DNA of 64,000 nucleotides from DATFCK01 sp963728975 (GTDB taxonomy: Bacteria > Verrucomicrobiota > Verrucomicrobiia > Chthoniobacterales > UBA10450). The notes below the pieces were generated by a model. That model saw only the letters and a list, made by a program, of their open reading frames with translations. It made no database searches and was not told the DNA's origin. Below are positions 50,716 to 59,826 of this stretch, piece after piece. Every line of letters begins with the position of its first letter. The first letter of the stretch is position 1. A program made the translations under genes and the position numbers. The stretch covers positions 434,001 through 498,000 of the forward strand of contig CAVSMF010000002.1 of assembly GCA_963728975.1 (NCBI GenBank), given 5' to 3'.

Positions 50716-51129
50716 AGACTATACGCCAGGTCGCGGGAAATAGCGACCAGGCAGAGGCCAGGTCCCAACTGCTGAGGCATTTAGGCCATAAGCGCTAAGT
50801 CCGGAGCGGGCCGCACTGGCATTTCGGAGTCAGGACTGGCCGTTCTCGGGCCGAAGTCACTTCGGCAGTATCAGGGGCGACTATCATGCAATCGAAAGTG
50901 ACGCTGCGGCTTTCGCTTACCGGTTACTCAATGAAACGGATCGTTATTGGGTAACGCTAGAACGAGGCTCGCTCGTAGAAGTTAGGAGATTGGAGTTAGA
51001 AGTTAGGCCAAACAGCAGAGGGCGCGTGCGAACTTCCAGCTCCTATCTCGGCGTCGCAGCCCGACGACGCGGTACTTGCTGGAACAGCTGCAACCCGCGT
51101 TGGTTCGTGGCGGAAACGGGCGGCGACCT
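50716..51129. repeat. Left flank of the 96-bp direct-repeat pair, plus DUF4870 relic
   Basis: 50796-50905 matches 54363-54440 imperfectly (AAGTCCGG, GGCCGCACTGGCA, CAGGACTGGC, TGCAATCGAAAGT). 50924-50953, minus strand, reads YPITIRFIE then stop: a relic of the DUF4870 3' end. 50971-51066 is copy 1 of the identical 96-bp repeat. No gene. Confidence 0.75.
50971..51066 (+). repeat. 96-bp direct repeat, copy 1
   Basis: Begins GCTCGTAGAAGTTAGG and ends GTCGCAGCCCGACGA; by eye identical over 96 bases to 54449-54544. The unit itself is an imperfect inverted repeat (GAAGTTAGGAGATTGGAG against CTCCTATCTC). Confidence 0.8.
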
Positions 51130-54100
51130 CTACATCCTGACGACGATTGGGATGAAGTCGCAGGTCTCAATGTTCAAATTGATTGTCTGCTTTTTCTTTT
51201 TGACTTTAATCGACAGAGTCACACCCCGAGCAACTTTTTTGCGACTTGCAACTCTCTCCTCCCCCGTGCTGGTCGGCGAAATGGCCCCTTCGTAGTGGAA
51301 TTGAATAGGGGCACATCCCTCCGCCTGGATCACGGTTAGGGGAACGCGTTTGAGCGTCACTTTACCTGTCGGCAGCTTCAGCATGATCTCATCCACACTG
51401 GGGTAAGGGACGCCGTTTTGTTGGAGGACGAGCACGCGAATGCCGGTCGGCGCGCCTTCGCCGCACAAGATAAGGTTATCGACGGCATTCAGATCGTTGC
51501 TGGGTAGGAGGAGGTTGCCCGGCACCACGCGCGCTACAGACGTGGGCGTGAAATTGACCGTTAACTGCGTGGTGATCCCGGGGGCCAAATGAATTCCATC
51601 CCCGGAACTCAAAAATGGACTCAGCCTGTAAGCGTCTCCCGATATCCCTGGTCTAACGACCAGCTCAGACGTGCCGGTGTTTGAAAGCGTCACGACCGTA
51701 CTGCTCATACAGCCAACCACGGTAGGAGGAAAAATCGTGGCTGGCGCTGTCACAGTGAGCTGCGGTGCGATTACGGTGGCGTTCATCGAGACGGTGCGTG
51801 TCGGCTGGCAGGGATCGTTAGTATGAAGGGTAAGGGTGCCGGCGCCCTGGCCGACACTGGCAGGCGTGAATCGCACCGTAATATCCTGATGTTGGCCGGC
51901 GTCGACGCTTGTAGAAGTCAGTGAAGCGGGAACGATCGAGAAACCGGCGCCCGACACGGTTAGGGGATTAATAGTCAGCGTATCGACGCCGGCGTTTGAT
52001 CCCGGTTCGTTATTGTTGAGGCCGACGGCGGCGTTGGCGATGCGAATTACCCGGTCCACGCTCGATCCGATCGGGACTGCACCGAAATCAACTGGTGAGC
52101 CGGTGACATCAAGATGTGGTGCCGGAACATAACTGATGGTGAAATCCATATAGAATAATCCGGCCGAAGCCACGTGATGGCCCAGAATGCCGCCAGCCGC
52201 CGGCACCGTCGGACTCGGCTGGCCTTGAAAAATCGCACCCCCGAGGTCTTCGTTTTCGCCGTCTTCCGGATCCAACGGGTTTTTGGCTTTCGCAGCGATG
52301 GTGGCGTTAGCGAGGTCGACCGCCGCTTGATACGCCGTCTTTCCGATTTCAACGCCAAAGAGGAGGTCGAACTCCTCCTGGTCGTAGCCCTGGCTGAATA
52401 CGCGCAACTTTTGCCCCGGATCAATATAGACGTCGAATGCCGGCAGATTTTGCAGGTCGCCGGTCAGCGTCTCTTTGGCGCGCAAAAAACCGGCCTGATC
52501 CAGCTCGGTCAAGAAAACCCATTGGCCGCAGATGTCGGCCCACATGTACGCTTTGCCGCTCATTCTCGGGGGTAGAAAGAATGTGATGTTGTTCAGCTTC
52601 ACGACGAAGTGTCTTCCGGGCGCGTTGAGTTTGTCCCAGTAAAACTTCAGTGTCCGCGCGTAGATTCCGCTGTCGGCGCCGTGATAGGGTAAGTGGATGT
52701 GGGCCAGGGTGGGTAAGCCGGAAGCGGGATCGGGGGTTGTGTAAGTGATCACTTCTCTGACCGCAGTGGTGTGCTCGGCATGCTGGGTCACTTGGACGCG
52801 TGGCTGGGTTGCGCCGGCGGGCGCTCTCGGCAACAGCACATCAAAGTCATAGTCCATGTCGTTGACCGGGCGTTCTTCCGTACCTGCGGTCCATCCCAGG
52901 GCGCTCGGGCCCGCAATTGTCTTGATTAAATCGTCATCCCCACCCAGCAGGCTCGTTAGAAGGTCTGCTTCAATTGAATTGGCCGGGCCGAACGCGAAAT
53001 ACACCGTCTGAACACTCGGGCTGAGGACATCTTCAATGCGGCCTCCGCCTAACCCATTGTTGTTAGTGGCCGCACTCAACTGATCGATAAATTTATTGGC
53101 GCCGCCGCCGTGGCCGCTGACATATATATCCGTTTGCGAGGCACGCGTTACACAACCGCCAGAGTCGAAAGGGACGACCGTGTTCCGTTGGCGGGTGGTC
53201 GCAAGCATGCGGACAGGGTGGAGCTCGGTGCGGTCACCAGTATCCGGATGTCCGTTGTCCATATTCCATCGACCAACCATGTAAATCTGATCTCCGGCGG
53301 TTGGCGTTACCCACAGAGGCATGCCGATGTTGCCGTGTCCGTAGCTGCCAACGAACGGAGCGCCGTTGTTCTGCGTCTCCCATTCGCACTCCAGGCTGGC
53401 GTAGTTTGCATGACCGGGTGTTCCATTGAAGTTAGCCGTCCCGAGGACCCATTGATAATCGGGATCCGGCACTAGCTCCATGTTCCAATCGTGCGCGTAA
53501 TGCATATTCGGAGTGTCCTCGTGACTGATGAACGACGGCTGATTGGCCGGCTGGTCGCTGGCAATCACAGCCGGCTCGGCGAGGGTGGCGTAGAGCGCGA
53601 CCGGTTGCTCGTTCCAAGCCGAGATCCACTCGGGGTCGATTCGCTCGGGCGATAAGTCGCCGAGCTGTCCGTCCCTACCGCCGCGTGATCTCGCCCACTG
53701 GATCTCGCCTCGCGGGACGGTCTGCGGACATATGCTGATATGGATGGAAGCATCATCGTTCTGCGCGAACTGCCTCGATCCGATGGCGTGCAGCAGATAA
53801 TTTCCCGGCCGTTGTCCATTTGGGATAATGATCACCCTGGTGAAGTTGCCTGCATTATCTGCTATCGTCGGCCCTGTTGGAAAAAACGTTGGCAGAATGA
53901 GATCGCTCGGCGAAACGCCAAGCGTATTTAACGGACCGAACAGGTGTATGGTGATTGTTTCGCCTGCGCTCCAACGAGTGCCGGAGATGTACGGGTTCTC
54001 AAGCCAGGTGTAGAGAGATGGCGGGTTCGCAGATGTACCGGCAAGCGGCACCGGAACGCCCGCAAGCGATCCACGGGTGATGGAGAGAGTCGGTGCATCG

Positions 54101-54288
54101 GGATTGATAATGCCGCCGCCCCAACTGGTGGTGTTGGAGATCAGCGCAGCCAAAAAGAGTGCGAGCCAAGTTAGGCTTGCCTTCGGTGCCAGGGAACTTT
54201 GGCCGCGCGATTGCGCGCATCGAACCGCCCAGGACGAGATTGGGCGGATGCTTGGTTTGGAGGCTTTTTCGATGCAGGATTTCAGCAA
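51130..54288 (-). CDS. Large secreted protein with ASH/HYDIN-type C-terminal domains
   Basis: 1052 residues. N-terminal signal or membrane anchor at about 40-56 (LTWLALFLAALISN). Mid part (about 60-720) is beta-rich and contains HGGGANKFIDQL and WADICGQWVFLTELD; no catalytic motif recognised. Two or three ASH/choice-of-anchor-D modules follow at about 725-960 (FGAVPIGSSVDRVIRIANAA, then ITVRFTPASVGQGAGTLTLHTNDP), which often occur in extracellular or outer-membrane proteins. The tail is Lys-rich (VKKKKQT). The gene lies between identical 96-bp direct repeats, 64 and 161 bases from its ends, as if moved as a cassette. Function unknown. Confidence 0.75.
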   Translation of the reverse strand: MLKSCIEKASKPSIRPISSWAVRCAQSRGQSSLAPKASLTWLALFLAALISNTTSWGGGIINPDAPTLSITRGSLAGVPVPLAGTSANPPSLYTWLENPYISGTRWSAGETITIHLFGPLNTLGVSPSDLILPTFFPTGPTIADNAGNFTRVIIIPNGQRPGNYLLHAIGSRQFAQNDDASIHISICPQTVPRGEIQWARSRGGRDGQLGDLSPERIDPEWISAWNEQPVALYATLAEPAVIASDQPANQPSFISHEDTPNMHYAHDWNMELVPDPDYQWVLGTANFNGTPGHANYASLECEWETQNNGAPFVGSYGHGNIGMPLWVTPTAGDQIYMVGRWNMDNGHPDTGDRTELHPVRMLATTRQRNTVVPFDSGGCVTRASQTDIYVSGHGGGANKFIDQLSAATNNNGLGGGRIEDVLSPSVQTVYFAFGPANSIEADLLTSLLGGDDDLIKTIAGPSALGWTAGTEERPVNDMDYDFDVLLPRAPAGATQPRVQVTQHAEHTTAVREVITYTTPDPASGLPTLAHIHLPYHGADSGIYARTLKFYWDKLNAPGRHFVVKLNNITFFLPPRMSGKAYMWADICGQWVFLTELDQAGFLRAKETLTGDLQNLPAFDVYIDPGQKLRVFSQGYDQEEFDLLFGVEIGKTAYQAAVDLANATIAAKAKNPLDPEDGENEDLGGAIFQGQPSPTVPAAGGILGHHVASAGLFYMDFTISYVPAPHLDVTGSPVDFGAVPIGSSVDRVIRIANAAVGLNNNEPGSNAGVDTLTINPLTVSGAGFSIVPASLTSTSVDAGQHQDITVRFTPASVGQGAGTLTLHTNDPCQPTRTVSMNATVIAPQLTVTAPATIFPPTVVGCMSSTVVTLSNTGTSELVVRPGISGDAYRLSPFLSSGDGIHLAPGITTQLTVNFTPTSVARVVPGNLLLPSNDLNAVDNLILCGEGAPTGIRVLVLQQNGVPYPSVDEIMLKLPTGKVTLKRVPLTVIQAEGCAPIQFHYEGAISPTSTGEERVASRKKVARGVTLSIKVKKKKQTINLNIETCDFIPIVVRM

Positions 54289-54554
54289 AATGAGCCGCGA
54301 AAGTCAATATCGTTAGTGTAGGACTGATCCCGCACAGATAAAGGCGGGATCCAATCGTTAAGAAAAAGTCCGGTGCGGTCCGCACTGGCATTCGGAATCA
54401 GGACTGGCAGGTCTGGGGCTCTCCATTATGCAATCGAAAGTAACCCTTGCTCGTAGAAGTTAGGAGATTGGAGTTAGAAGTTAGGCCAAACAGCAGAGGG
54501 CGCGTGCGAACTTCCAGCTCCTATCTCGGCGTCGCAGCCCGACGATGCGACAGC
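54289..54554. repeat. Right flank of the 96-bp direct-repeat pair
   Basis: 54363-54440 is the right imperfect copy of the 50796-50905 sequence; 54449-54544 is copy 2 of the 96-bp repeat, ending ten bases before the DUF4870 stop. Confidence 0.75.
54449..54544 (+). repeat. 96-bp direct repeat, copy 2
   Basis: Identical by eye to 50971-51066, 3.5 kb away, same orientation. Confidence 0.8.
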
Positions 54555-54965
54555 CTATTCGATGAACCGGATTGTCATCGGGTAGCGATAGAATTTTCCG
54601 TCGCTGGCCTGGACGGAGGCGACGATGACGAAGACCGCGTTCAGGACCCAAAGGACGGCCAGGAAAAAGAAGCCGATCAGGACCAGGCAAAAGACCGCAG
54701 CGACGACGTTGTAGATGAGCATCGAGATTTGGAAGTTGAGCGATTCTTTGCCGTGGGCGTCGATCTCGGGCGAGTCGCCGCGTTTGGCCAGCCAGACAAT
54801 GAGCGGTCCGAGCAGGTGCCCGGGGAAATGGAAAAAAACGCCGAGCAACGCGCTGGCGTGACACAGAATGTTCCAGGTCCGGACATGCGAGGCGGTAATG
54901 GAGGCGGTGGAAGGGCCGCCGGCCGGGAGCGGCGGCGGCGTCGGGAGTGAGCTGGTCGTTTCCAT
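54555..54965 (-). CDS. DUF4870 (Tic20-like) membrane protein
   Basis: 136 residues. Pro-rich N-terminus, then ASALLGVFFHFPGHLLGPLIVWLAKRG and ISMLIYNVVAAVFCLVLIGFFFLAVLWVLNAVFVIVA: three or four helices in the DUF4870 pattern, with HGKESLNFQIS between helices. The C-terminus YRYPMTIRFIE appears as a relic at 48083 and 50924. Function unknown. Confidence 0.82.
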   Translation of the reverse strand: METTSSLPTPPPLPAGGPSTASITASHVRTWNILCHASALLGVFFHFPGHLLGPLIVWLAKRGDSPEIDAHGKESLNFQISMLIYNVVAAVFCLVLIGFFFLAVLWVLNAVFVIVASVQASDGKFYRYPMTIRFIE

Positions 54966-54977
54966 AGCTGTTCTATT

Positions 54978-55172
54978 TTACAGTTGGACGCGGCTGATGT
55001 CGCGTTTGGATTCAAAAATTGTGGCTTGGAGCAGATGGCGGTCGTAGCTGGAGTTTGATAATTGCCAGGCGACGTGGAGTTCAAGAAACCGATTCCTCCC
55101 TGACGCCATTTCTGCAATGTCGCTTGCTTCGCTGCAAACGCCCTCTTTGAGGAACAGGCTTGTTGCAGTCAT
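54978..55172 (-). CDS. 64-residue protein downstream of the FINCPFD gene
   Basis: ATG at 55172, seven bases after the FINCPFD gene stop, with GGAG upstream. Sequence TATSLFLKEGVCSEASDIAEMASGRNRFLELHVAWQLSNSSYDR... has a helical core and no family match. A longer in-frame form to 55250 would overlap the preceding gene. Same strand and spacing suggest one operon with the two genes upstream. Confidence 0.45.
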   Translation of the reverse strand: MTATSLFLKEGVCSEASDIAEMASGRNRFLELHVAWQLSNSSYDRHLLQATIFESKRDISRVQL

Positions 55173-55179
55173 AATATCG

Positions 55180-55819
55180 TTAAGCTCCGCGATTTGGATC
55201 TTTTCGGCGATGTTCCTGCAACCAGTTATTCGCGAGCAAAACATAATCAATGAATGTTAGATGGCTCGGGTTAAGCTCAGCCTCTTCAGCGGTTGCTGGA
55301 AGCTCGCGCCGAAACTGCCGATATTCTCGCCAAACCTTGTCGCCTCCTGGAATTGCAGCCCTGCCTGGGGCAGACTGAAGCCAGTCTCGAACACGCCGAA
55401 CTGCTTTTTGCGGGCTGTTCCCATGCGATCGAATATCCTGGCCTCCAATGTCTGAAATGAACCGATGATATCGGTACGGCGCGCGGTCCAAAATCATGCA
55501 TCGTTTGTGCGAGGGGTGCCCGCCGAATCGCTTTGCGCCAAGAAAGAGACCCAGTTCTAATGGCATATTGAACCGCGGCAGTTTGTACGGTTGATCAGCA
55601 ACCTCGGTCCTGTGAAATATCGTGAATGCTGTAATTACACTCGCGAATTAGCTGGCAGATATTGTCAATTCGCACCTCGCCACCGTCCGGTAGTTCTTTT
55701 GTGCATCTCGGCACGAAACCACACGCGGAAACACAGAAAACGATCGCTTCGAAAATCGGCTGATATTGTTCGTCAAAAGGACAGTTGATGAACACGCTAG
55801 CGCTGGGGGACGCTGGCAT
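55180..55819 (-). pseudogene. FINCPFD-motif protein gene with one frameshift
   Basis: First frame (ATG 55819): SVFINCPFDEQYQPIFEAIVFCVSACGFVPRC then DGGEVRIDNICQLIRECNYSIHDIS. Second frame: TEVADQPYKLPRFNMPLELGLFLGAKRFGG, then KRCMILDRAPYRYHRFISDIGGQDIRSHG, to 55180. One extra base near 55605-55615 breaks it. This family (FINCPFD near the start, FNMPLELGL and SDIGGQDI later) is widespread as a hypothetical protein of about 200 residues with a flavodoxin- or TIR-like alternating pattern; I do not know its function. Confidence 0.65.
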
Positions 55820-55826
55820 TCGAGTA

Positions 55827-56009
55827 TCAGCTGTGCCGCACGACCAACCGAACCGGAGTCCCTGAACTGGACCGGATTCTCTCCTTGTACTTGGCGGGAT
55901 GAGTTCGCTTCAATTCTGCAATCTTTCGAACGGCTTCCCTAATTCTAGACTTAGAAACCGTTCCGTTTCGCTGAATCTCGCGAATCGGACGATATTTTGT
56001 TGCCGGCAT
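55827..56009 (-). CDS. 60-residue basic helical protein upstream of the FINCPFD gene
   Basis: ATG at 56009; eight bases before the FINCPFD start. Sequence is basic and helical (SKSRIREAVRKIAELKRTHPAKYKERIR), like a small DNA- or RNA-binding or antitoxin-like protein, but no family is recognised. The tight spacing suggests a two- or three-gene unit. Confidence 0.5.
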   Translation of the reverse strand: MPATKYRPIREIQRNGTVSKSRIREAVRKIAELKRTHPAKYKERIRSSSGTPVRLVVRHS

Positions 56010-56227
56010 ACCTAAATATACTAAGCAGCTAGTGGACTGTCATTAACATTATACAAGTCCTCTTAAGCCATAGCTCATCCGCTTCTGCATCGTCACTTTC
56101 CTCTCCACCACGAAATCTTCCCAGACAATCATATCGCCAACACCCATTCCGGAGAAATTAATAGACATCGGTGAACATCTAATTCTCGCTTGTGCGTCGC
56201 GTTTCCAAAAGAGAAAATAAAAATGAG
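56010..56227. other. Spacer with a possible 39-residue frame
   Basis: On the minus strand 56049-56168 encodes SINFSGMGVGDMIVWEDF then VVERKVTMQKRMSYGLRG, protein-like but short; it could be a relic of a longer gene. No other signal. Confidence 0.3.
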
Positions 56228-56723
56228 ATGAAGCTCAGTTGGCCCAGTTTCATGGTAGTCACCTCGGCGCTCTTGGTAGCAGCTCAGGCAGCAAGTGACC
56301 CTCCGAAATGGGTTTATTCCCAGCATGAAGATGAAATGGGAAGGGGCACAGAGAAATTCGCACACACAGAGTCACTCAACACTGTTACCTTCAGCTTCCC
56401 TTATGAAGGCCAACAGCATGCAATTCTTCATCTGCAGAAAAGCCCAAAAAGAAAGGACGTCATCCTCCGAATAGAACATGGTCAGTTCGTGTCGGCGTAC
56501 GTTAGCGGCTTTGTAACAGGTCCGTTTCGACAAACGCAAACCCGAACAATTCGCAACGGATGATTCAGCCGAGGGTCGAAGCGATGTCCTGTTTATTCGA
56601 CCTTATGATCGTTTTGTAACAAAGTTACGGAAAACAAAAATGGTCGAAATTGAATCAACCTTTTATCGTGAAGGTTCCAGGATTTTCCAATTCGACGTTC
56701 ACGGATTAGATGCGAAGTGGTAA
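56228..56723 (+). pseudogene. Small secreted protein gene with one frameshift
   Basis: ATG at 56228 after AAAAATGAG. Signal peptide KLSWPSFMVVTSALLVAAQAA, mature part starts SDPPKWVYSQHEDEMGRGTEKF, then GQQHAILHLQKSPKRKDVILRIEHGQF. Near 56505-56520 the frame changes and continues as VRFDKRKPEQFATDDSAEG, then LFIRPYDRFVTKLRKTKMVEIE and FQFDVHGLDAKW, the rest of a beta-rich domain. Single indel. Joined length about 165 residues. Function unknown; periplasmic. Confidence 0.65.
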
Positions 56724-57052
56724 TAGCATTGACCGCTGAAGCTAAGCTCTGGTTAGGAATAGCCGCTTCGGCTGTTTTGTTGTGCGCGTTGGCCGGGTGC
56801 GGGAACCCCGCCATTGTCGGTAAATGGCGCATGTCAGGCAGTTCGAATCCGACGGTTTGGGAATTCTCCGCCAATGGCTCTGTCCTGATCGACAAGACCC
56901 GCGGCCGGTATACGCTCGGTCAGGATGACCGGATTAAAATTCAAACGCCGTTTGCGACCTCGGTTTATCAAATACAAATCTCCGGCGATCAGATGATCTT
57001 ACGAACGCTCAGCGGTGCCAAACTCGAGTTCACCAGGATCAAAAAACCTTAG
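56717..57052 (+). CDS. Small lipoprotein
   Basis: 111 residues from a GTG overlapping the previous stop; a TTG at 56729 is an alternative. Lipoprotein signal LGIAASAVLLCALAGC with the lipid-attachment Cys in LAGC. Mature part IVGKWRMSGSSNPTVWEFSANGSVLIDKTRGRYTL, a lipocalin-like or DUF5640-like beta pattern. Probably co-transcribed with the broken gene before it. Confidence 0.7.
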   Translation: MVIALTAEAKLWLGIAASAVLLCALAGCGNPAIVGKWRMSGSSNPTVWEFSANGSVLIDKTRGRYTLGQDDRIKIQTPFATSVYQIQISGDQMILRTLSGAKLEFTRIKKP

Positions 57053-57211
57053 CCACAGATTTCACAGATTGACGCAGATTTCCTGAGTTTAGCGGCTGAC
57101 ACAGCCGCCTCTGCACAAAGCGGCTTATGATGCGATCTGTGCGCATGACAGCGAGCCGGCATCGATTCGCGCTTCACCCATTTTAACGATTTTAACAATT
57201 CACCGCGACCT
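57053..57211. repeat. AGCCACAGATTTCACAG repeat and a GCAG-headed REP
   Basis: AGCCACAGATTTCACAGATTGACGC from 57053 is the first member of the 57-64 kb repeat family. At 57091-57114, minus strand: GCAG, AGGCGGCTG, loop TGT, CAGCCGCT; stem as in the 35766 REP, with a variant head. Confidence 0.65.
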
Positions 57212-58540
57212 TCAGTCGCTTTGGAGCCAGGCCCGGAGGGCGCGGAAGCCTGCCCCGATCAGGGCGGCGGGAGATCCTTTCAGCGCTTCCACCAGGCGCG
57301 GACTCAAATCCTGCCGGGGTGAGTCGAGCGTTCCGGAAAGATGCATCGTGGCCCAGAGATAGCCGCCGCTGCGCTTGGGAAAAACTTCTTCCGAATGCGG
57401 TAACCAGGCGAGGTACTCAGGCGCCAACCCAATTTGCAAAGTCCCGCCTAACGACTGTTTGCTGAACGAAACGCTTCCCTCAATTCGGAACTTGCCGATC
57501 TGTTCGATATGGATCTCGCTCAGTTCGCACTCTTCTTTCGTCCACCGGAAGTGTGTTCGGCATTCGTCGAGATCCAGCCGAGTCAGATCCTTTTGATCGG
57601 CGACTGCCGCCATATCATCCAGAAACTTGAGACCGGTCACATGCCCATCTTTTATGCTGATCGCGCCGGTCATGGTGGCGGCGGCAAGCTTGTAATTTTT
57701 CCCCGTCCAATGCAGGTCGCCGCCGGCCGCGCCTCCAAAGTCGCCGGTCCAGCTTTTCGGGAGCCAGTCGCGGACCGGCACGCCGTCCCATTCAAAACGA
57801 AAATCAGCGCCTTTCTCTCCGGCCAGAGCAGTCGATCCACGACCGTGAATGCTCCCCTCGCCCGAACCGAGATCAAGCCGGTAGAGATTGAGAATTTTTT
57901 TGGTTATCAGCAGATGAATCTCGCGCACCGCCAGCTCGGGAATGAGCGGATTGGTCAAGCGGCCGCCGTTCGCGCGATATTCAAAATCGCGGCCGTGCGG
58001 CGTGACAAGCAAATGGGTCTGGAAAATTCCGCCCCGCTCACCGCGCATCGGCCAGGTCACATCGACGTTGTCCGACCAAACCCGTTTCAGGTAAACCCGA
58101 TCCGGCAAAAAGATGTGATACCACGGTTTGGCCGGTGACGGCTCCGGTTTGGGCTCGTAAATCTGGATACCGATCGTGGCCCGGTCGATATGGAGATCGT
58201 CGATCTGCCACCGGCGAAGAAGGACGCCGAACGGATTGAACCGGCCGGTTATCCCCTGGGCTTCGAGGCGAGTGATCGCTTTACGGCCGTTCTCAGCCTT
58301 GAACGTTGCGCTTTCCGCATTGAGCGATCCGGTCCGCCGAATGGGCGCAAACTCACTGCTTGGGAAATGGAGGCCTTTGGCTGTTTCCTGTTCCAGGGCC
58401 ACGCGAAACCGCGGACCTTCGACGTAACGGGTCAGGGCCGAATTGATCGGGGTGAAAAAAAGACCGATTACGACTGCAATAGCAACAATCGCGCAGACGA
58501 TTATTATCAGACGCCGATATTTATGCGAGCGAGGCTGCAT
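57212..58540 (-). CDS. AsmA-like envelope protein
   Basis: 442 residues from the ATG at 58540 (an upstream ATG adds 17). N-terminal membrane anchor at about 11-30 (LIIIVCAIVAIAVVIGLFF), then a long beta-rich periplasmic part with the AsmA-type pattern: VEGPRFRVALEQETAKGLHF, the IDDLHIDRATIGIQIYEPKP stretch and repeated IHIEQIGKFRIEGSVSF units. AsmA-family proteins carry phospholipids between membranes; by analogy so may this. No operon partner in sight. Confidence 0.72.
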   Translation of the reverse strand: MQPRSHKYRRLIIIVCAIVAIAVVIGLFFTPINSALTRYVEGPRFRVALEQETAKGLHFPSSEFAPIRRTGSLNAESATFKAENGRKAITRLEAQGITGRFNPFGVLLRRWQIDDLHIDRATIGIQIYEPKPEPSPAKPWYHIFLPDRVYLKRVWSDNVDVTWPMRGERGGIFQTHLLVTPHGRDFEYRANGGRLTNPLIPELAVREIHLLITKKILNLYRLDLGSGEGSIHGRGSTALAGEKGADFRFEWDGVPVRDWLPKSWTGDFGGAAGGDLHWTGKNYKLAAATMTGAISIKDGHVTGLKFLDDMAAVADQKDLTRLDLDECRTHFRWTKEECELSEIHIEQIGKFRIEGSVSFSKQSLGGTLQIGLAPEYLAWLPHSEEVFPKRSGGYLWATMHLSGTLDSPRQDLSPRLVEALKGSPAALIGAGFRALRAWLQSD

Positions 58541-58941
58541 TCCGTGCTCACTGATCGCCTTTGACAGGGCAAACGTCTCCTGAAAAAACACGGCGCTAGC
58601 GGATCGGCCGCAGGCAGCCGGGGTCGAGAGTTGGGGAATCCACAGATTACGCGGATTTCCGGCACCCTAAATCTCTGAAAGAGATCTCTAAGGAACGCAG
58701 GAAATTTCAATCTGGAAGCCAGGAAACCAGGAGAACTAGACAGGATTAACAGGATTCATTTTTAGCCACAGATTCCCTCGGTCCCAATTTGCACAGATTT
58801 GGGGAGCGCGACCATGTTGGTCGCTTAAATCGGCATCTTGCCGATTTGCCAAACTCCAATCCTGGTTTCCCGGTTTCCAGATTGGTCACTCTCACCGCCG
58901 GAGGCGCCTCCCCCATTTCCAGGCGACGGGCGCGCCTACGA
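58541..58941. repeat. 57-64 kb family repeat, copy 2 (inverted)
   Basis: CCACAGATTACGCGGATTT, GGAAATTTCAATCTGGAAGC, TAGACAGGATTAACAGGATT, TTTTAGCCACAGATTCCC, GGGGAGCGCGACCATGTTGG (complement of the GCGACCA-ACA-TGGTCGC hairpin), and GGAGGCGCCTCC. No gene. Confidence 0.7.
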
Positions 58942-59244
58942 TTAGATCTTATTCCTCTCGTCGATAAAGATTTGCCAGCGTTTGATGGTTTCCTGTTTCA
59001 AGATGCCGCGCTCGAGCCAGGGATCGGCTTTTAGTTTGTCTCTCACTTCATTCTCGTCTTCGGCGTGGACGATCAACAATGAGCCGCCTTCATCAACGAA
59101 CGGGCCGCCCATGAATATGAAGCCGTCGGCAACCAGCTTGTCGATGAAGGCCGCGTGCTCGTCCCAGTAGGATTGCTCCCGGGTGCCTTTCGATGGATCG
59201 CGATTCAGCCCGGCTGAGGAGATGACCACGAACGTGTTTTTCAT
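58942..59244 (-). CDS. YCII-related domain protein
   Basis: 100 residues: KNTFVVISSAGLNRDPSKGTREQSYWDEHAAFIDKLVADGFIFMGGP, then DEGGSLLIVHAEDENEVRDKLKADPWLERGILKQETIKRWQIFID. Ferredoxin-like dimeric alpha/beta-barrel fold of the YCII/YciI family, with the conserved His (DEHAAFIDKL) and Asp (KADPWL). YciI-type proteins are small, often of unknown substrate; some are muconolactone-isomerase-like. Single gene between repeat copies. Confidence 0.78.
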   Translation of the reverse strand: MKNTFVVISSAGLNRDPSKGTREQSYWDEHAAFIDKLVADGFIFMGGPFVDEGGSLLIVHAEDENEVRDKLKADPWLERGILKQETIKRWQIFIDERNKI

Positions 59245-59826
59245 CGCCGCAAACCTTACACGGAATGGCTGGATGAAAAAGAAGGCAGAAATATTCAGCC
59301 ACAGATTTCCGGCGCCCTAAATTCCCAGAAGACAAATCTCTAAGGAACGTAGGAACGCAGGAAATTTTAATCTGGAAGCCAGGAAACCAGGATTGGAATT
59401 GGCAAATCGGCAGAATGCCGATTTTAGCGACCAACATGGTCGCGCTCCCCAAATCTGTGCAAATCGGGACCGAGGGAATCTGTGGCTAAAAATGAATCCG
59501 GTTAATCCTGTCAATCCTGTCTAGCTCTTCCTGGCTTCCTGGTGTCCAGATTGGATACTCTCGCCGCCGGAGGCGCCTCCCACATTTAGGGAAAGGAGTG
59601 CCGGCTTTCAGCCGGAATCGATTGGCAAATCGGCAGAATGCCGATTTTAGCGACTAACATGGTCGCGCTCCCCAAATCTGTGCAAATCGGGACCGAGGGA
59701 ATCTGTGGCTAAAAATGAATCCCGTTAATCTTGTCAATCCTGTCTAGCTCTTCCCGAGTTAAAGGTTCGGCTGGACGTTTCGGATTGTAATTTTGTTCGC
59801 GGAGGCGCGATGATTGGCGGCTGGCC
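59245..59826. repeat. 57-64 kb family repeat, copies 3 and 4
   Basis: Two copies (about 59295-59580 and 59610-59760), each with the CGGCAGAATGCCG and GCGACCA-ACA-TGGTCGC hairpins and GGGACCGAGGGAATCTGTGG. The first also has the GGAGGCGCCTCC palindrome and the CCGGCT-TTC-AGCCGG hairpin. The first copy opens with an inverted piece. No gene is supported. Confidence 0.75.
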
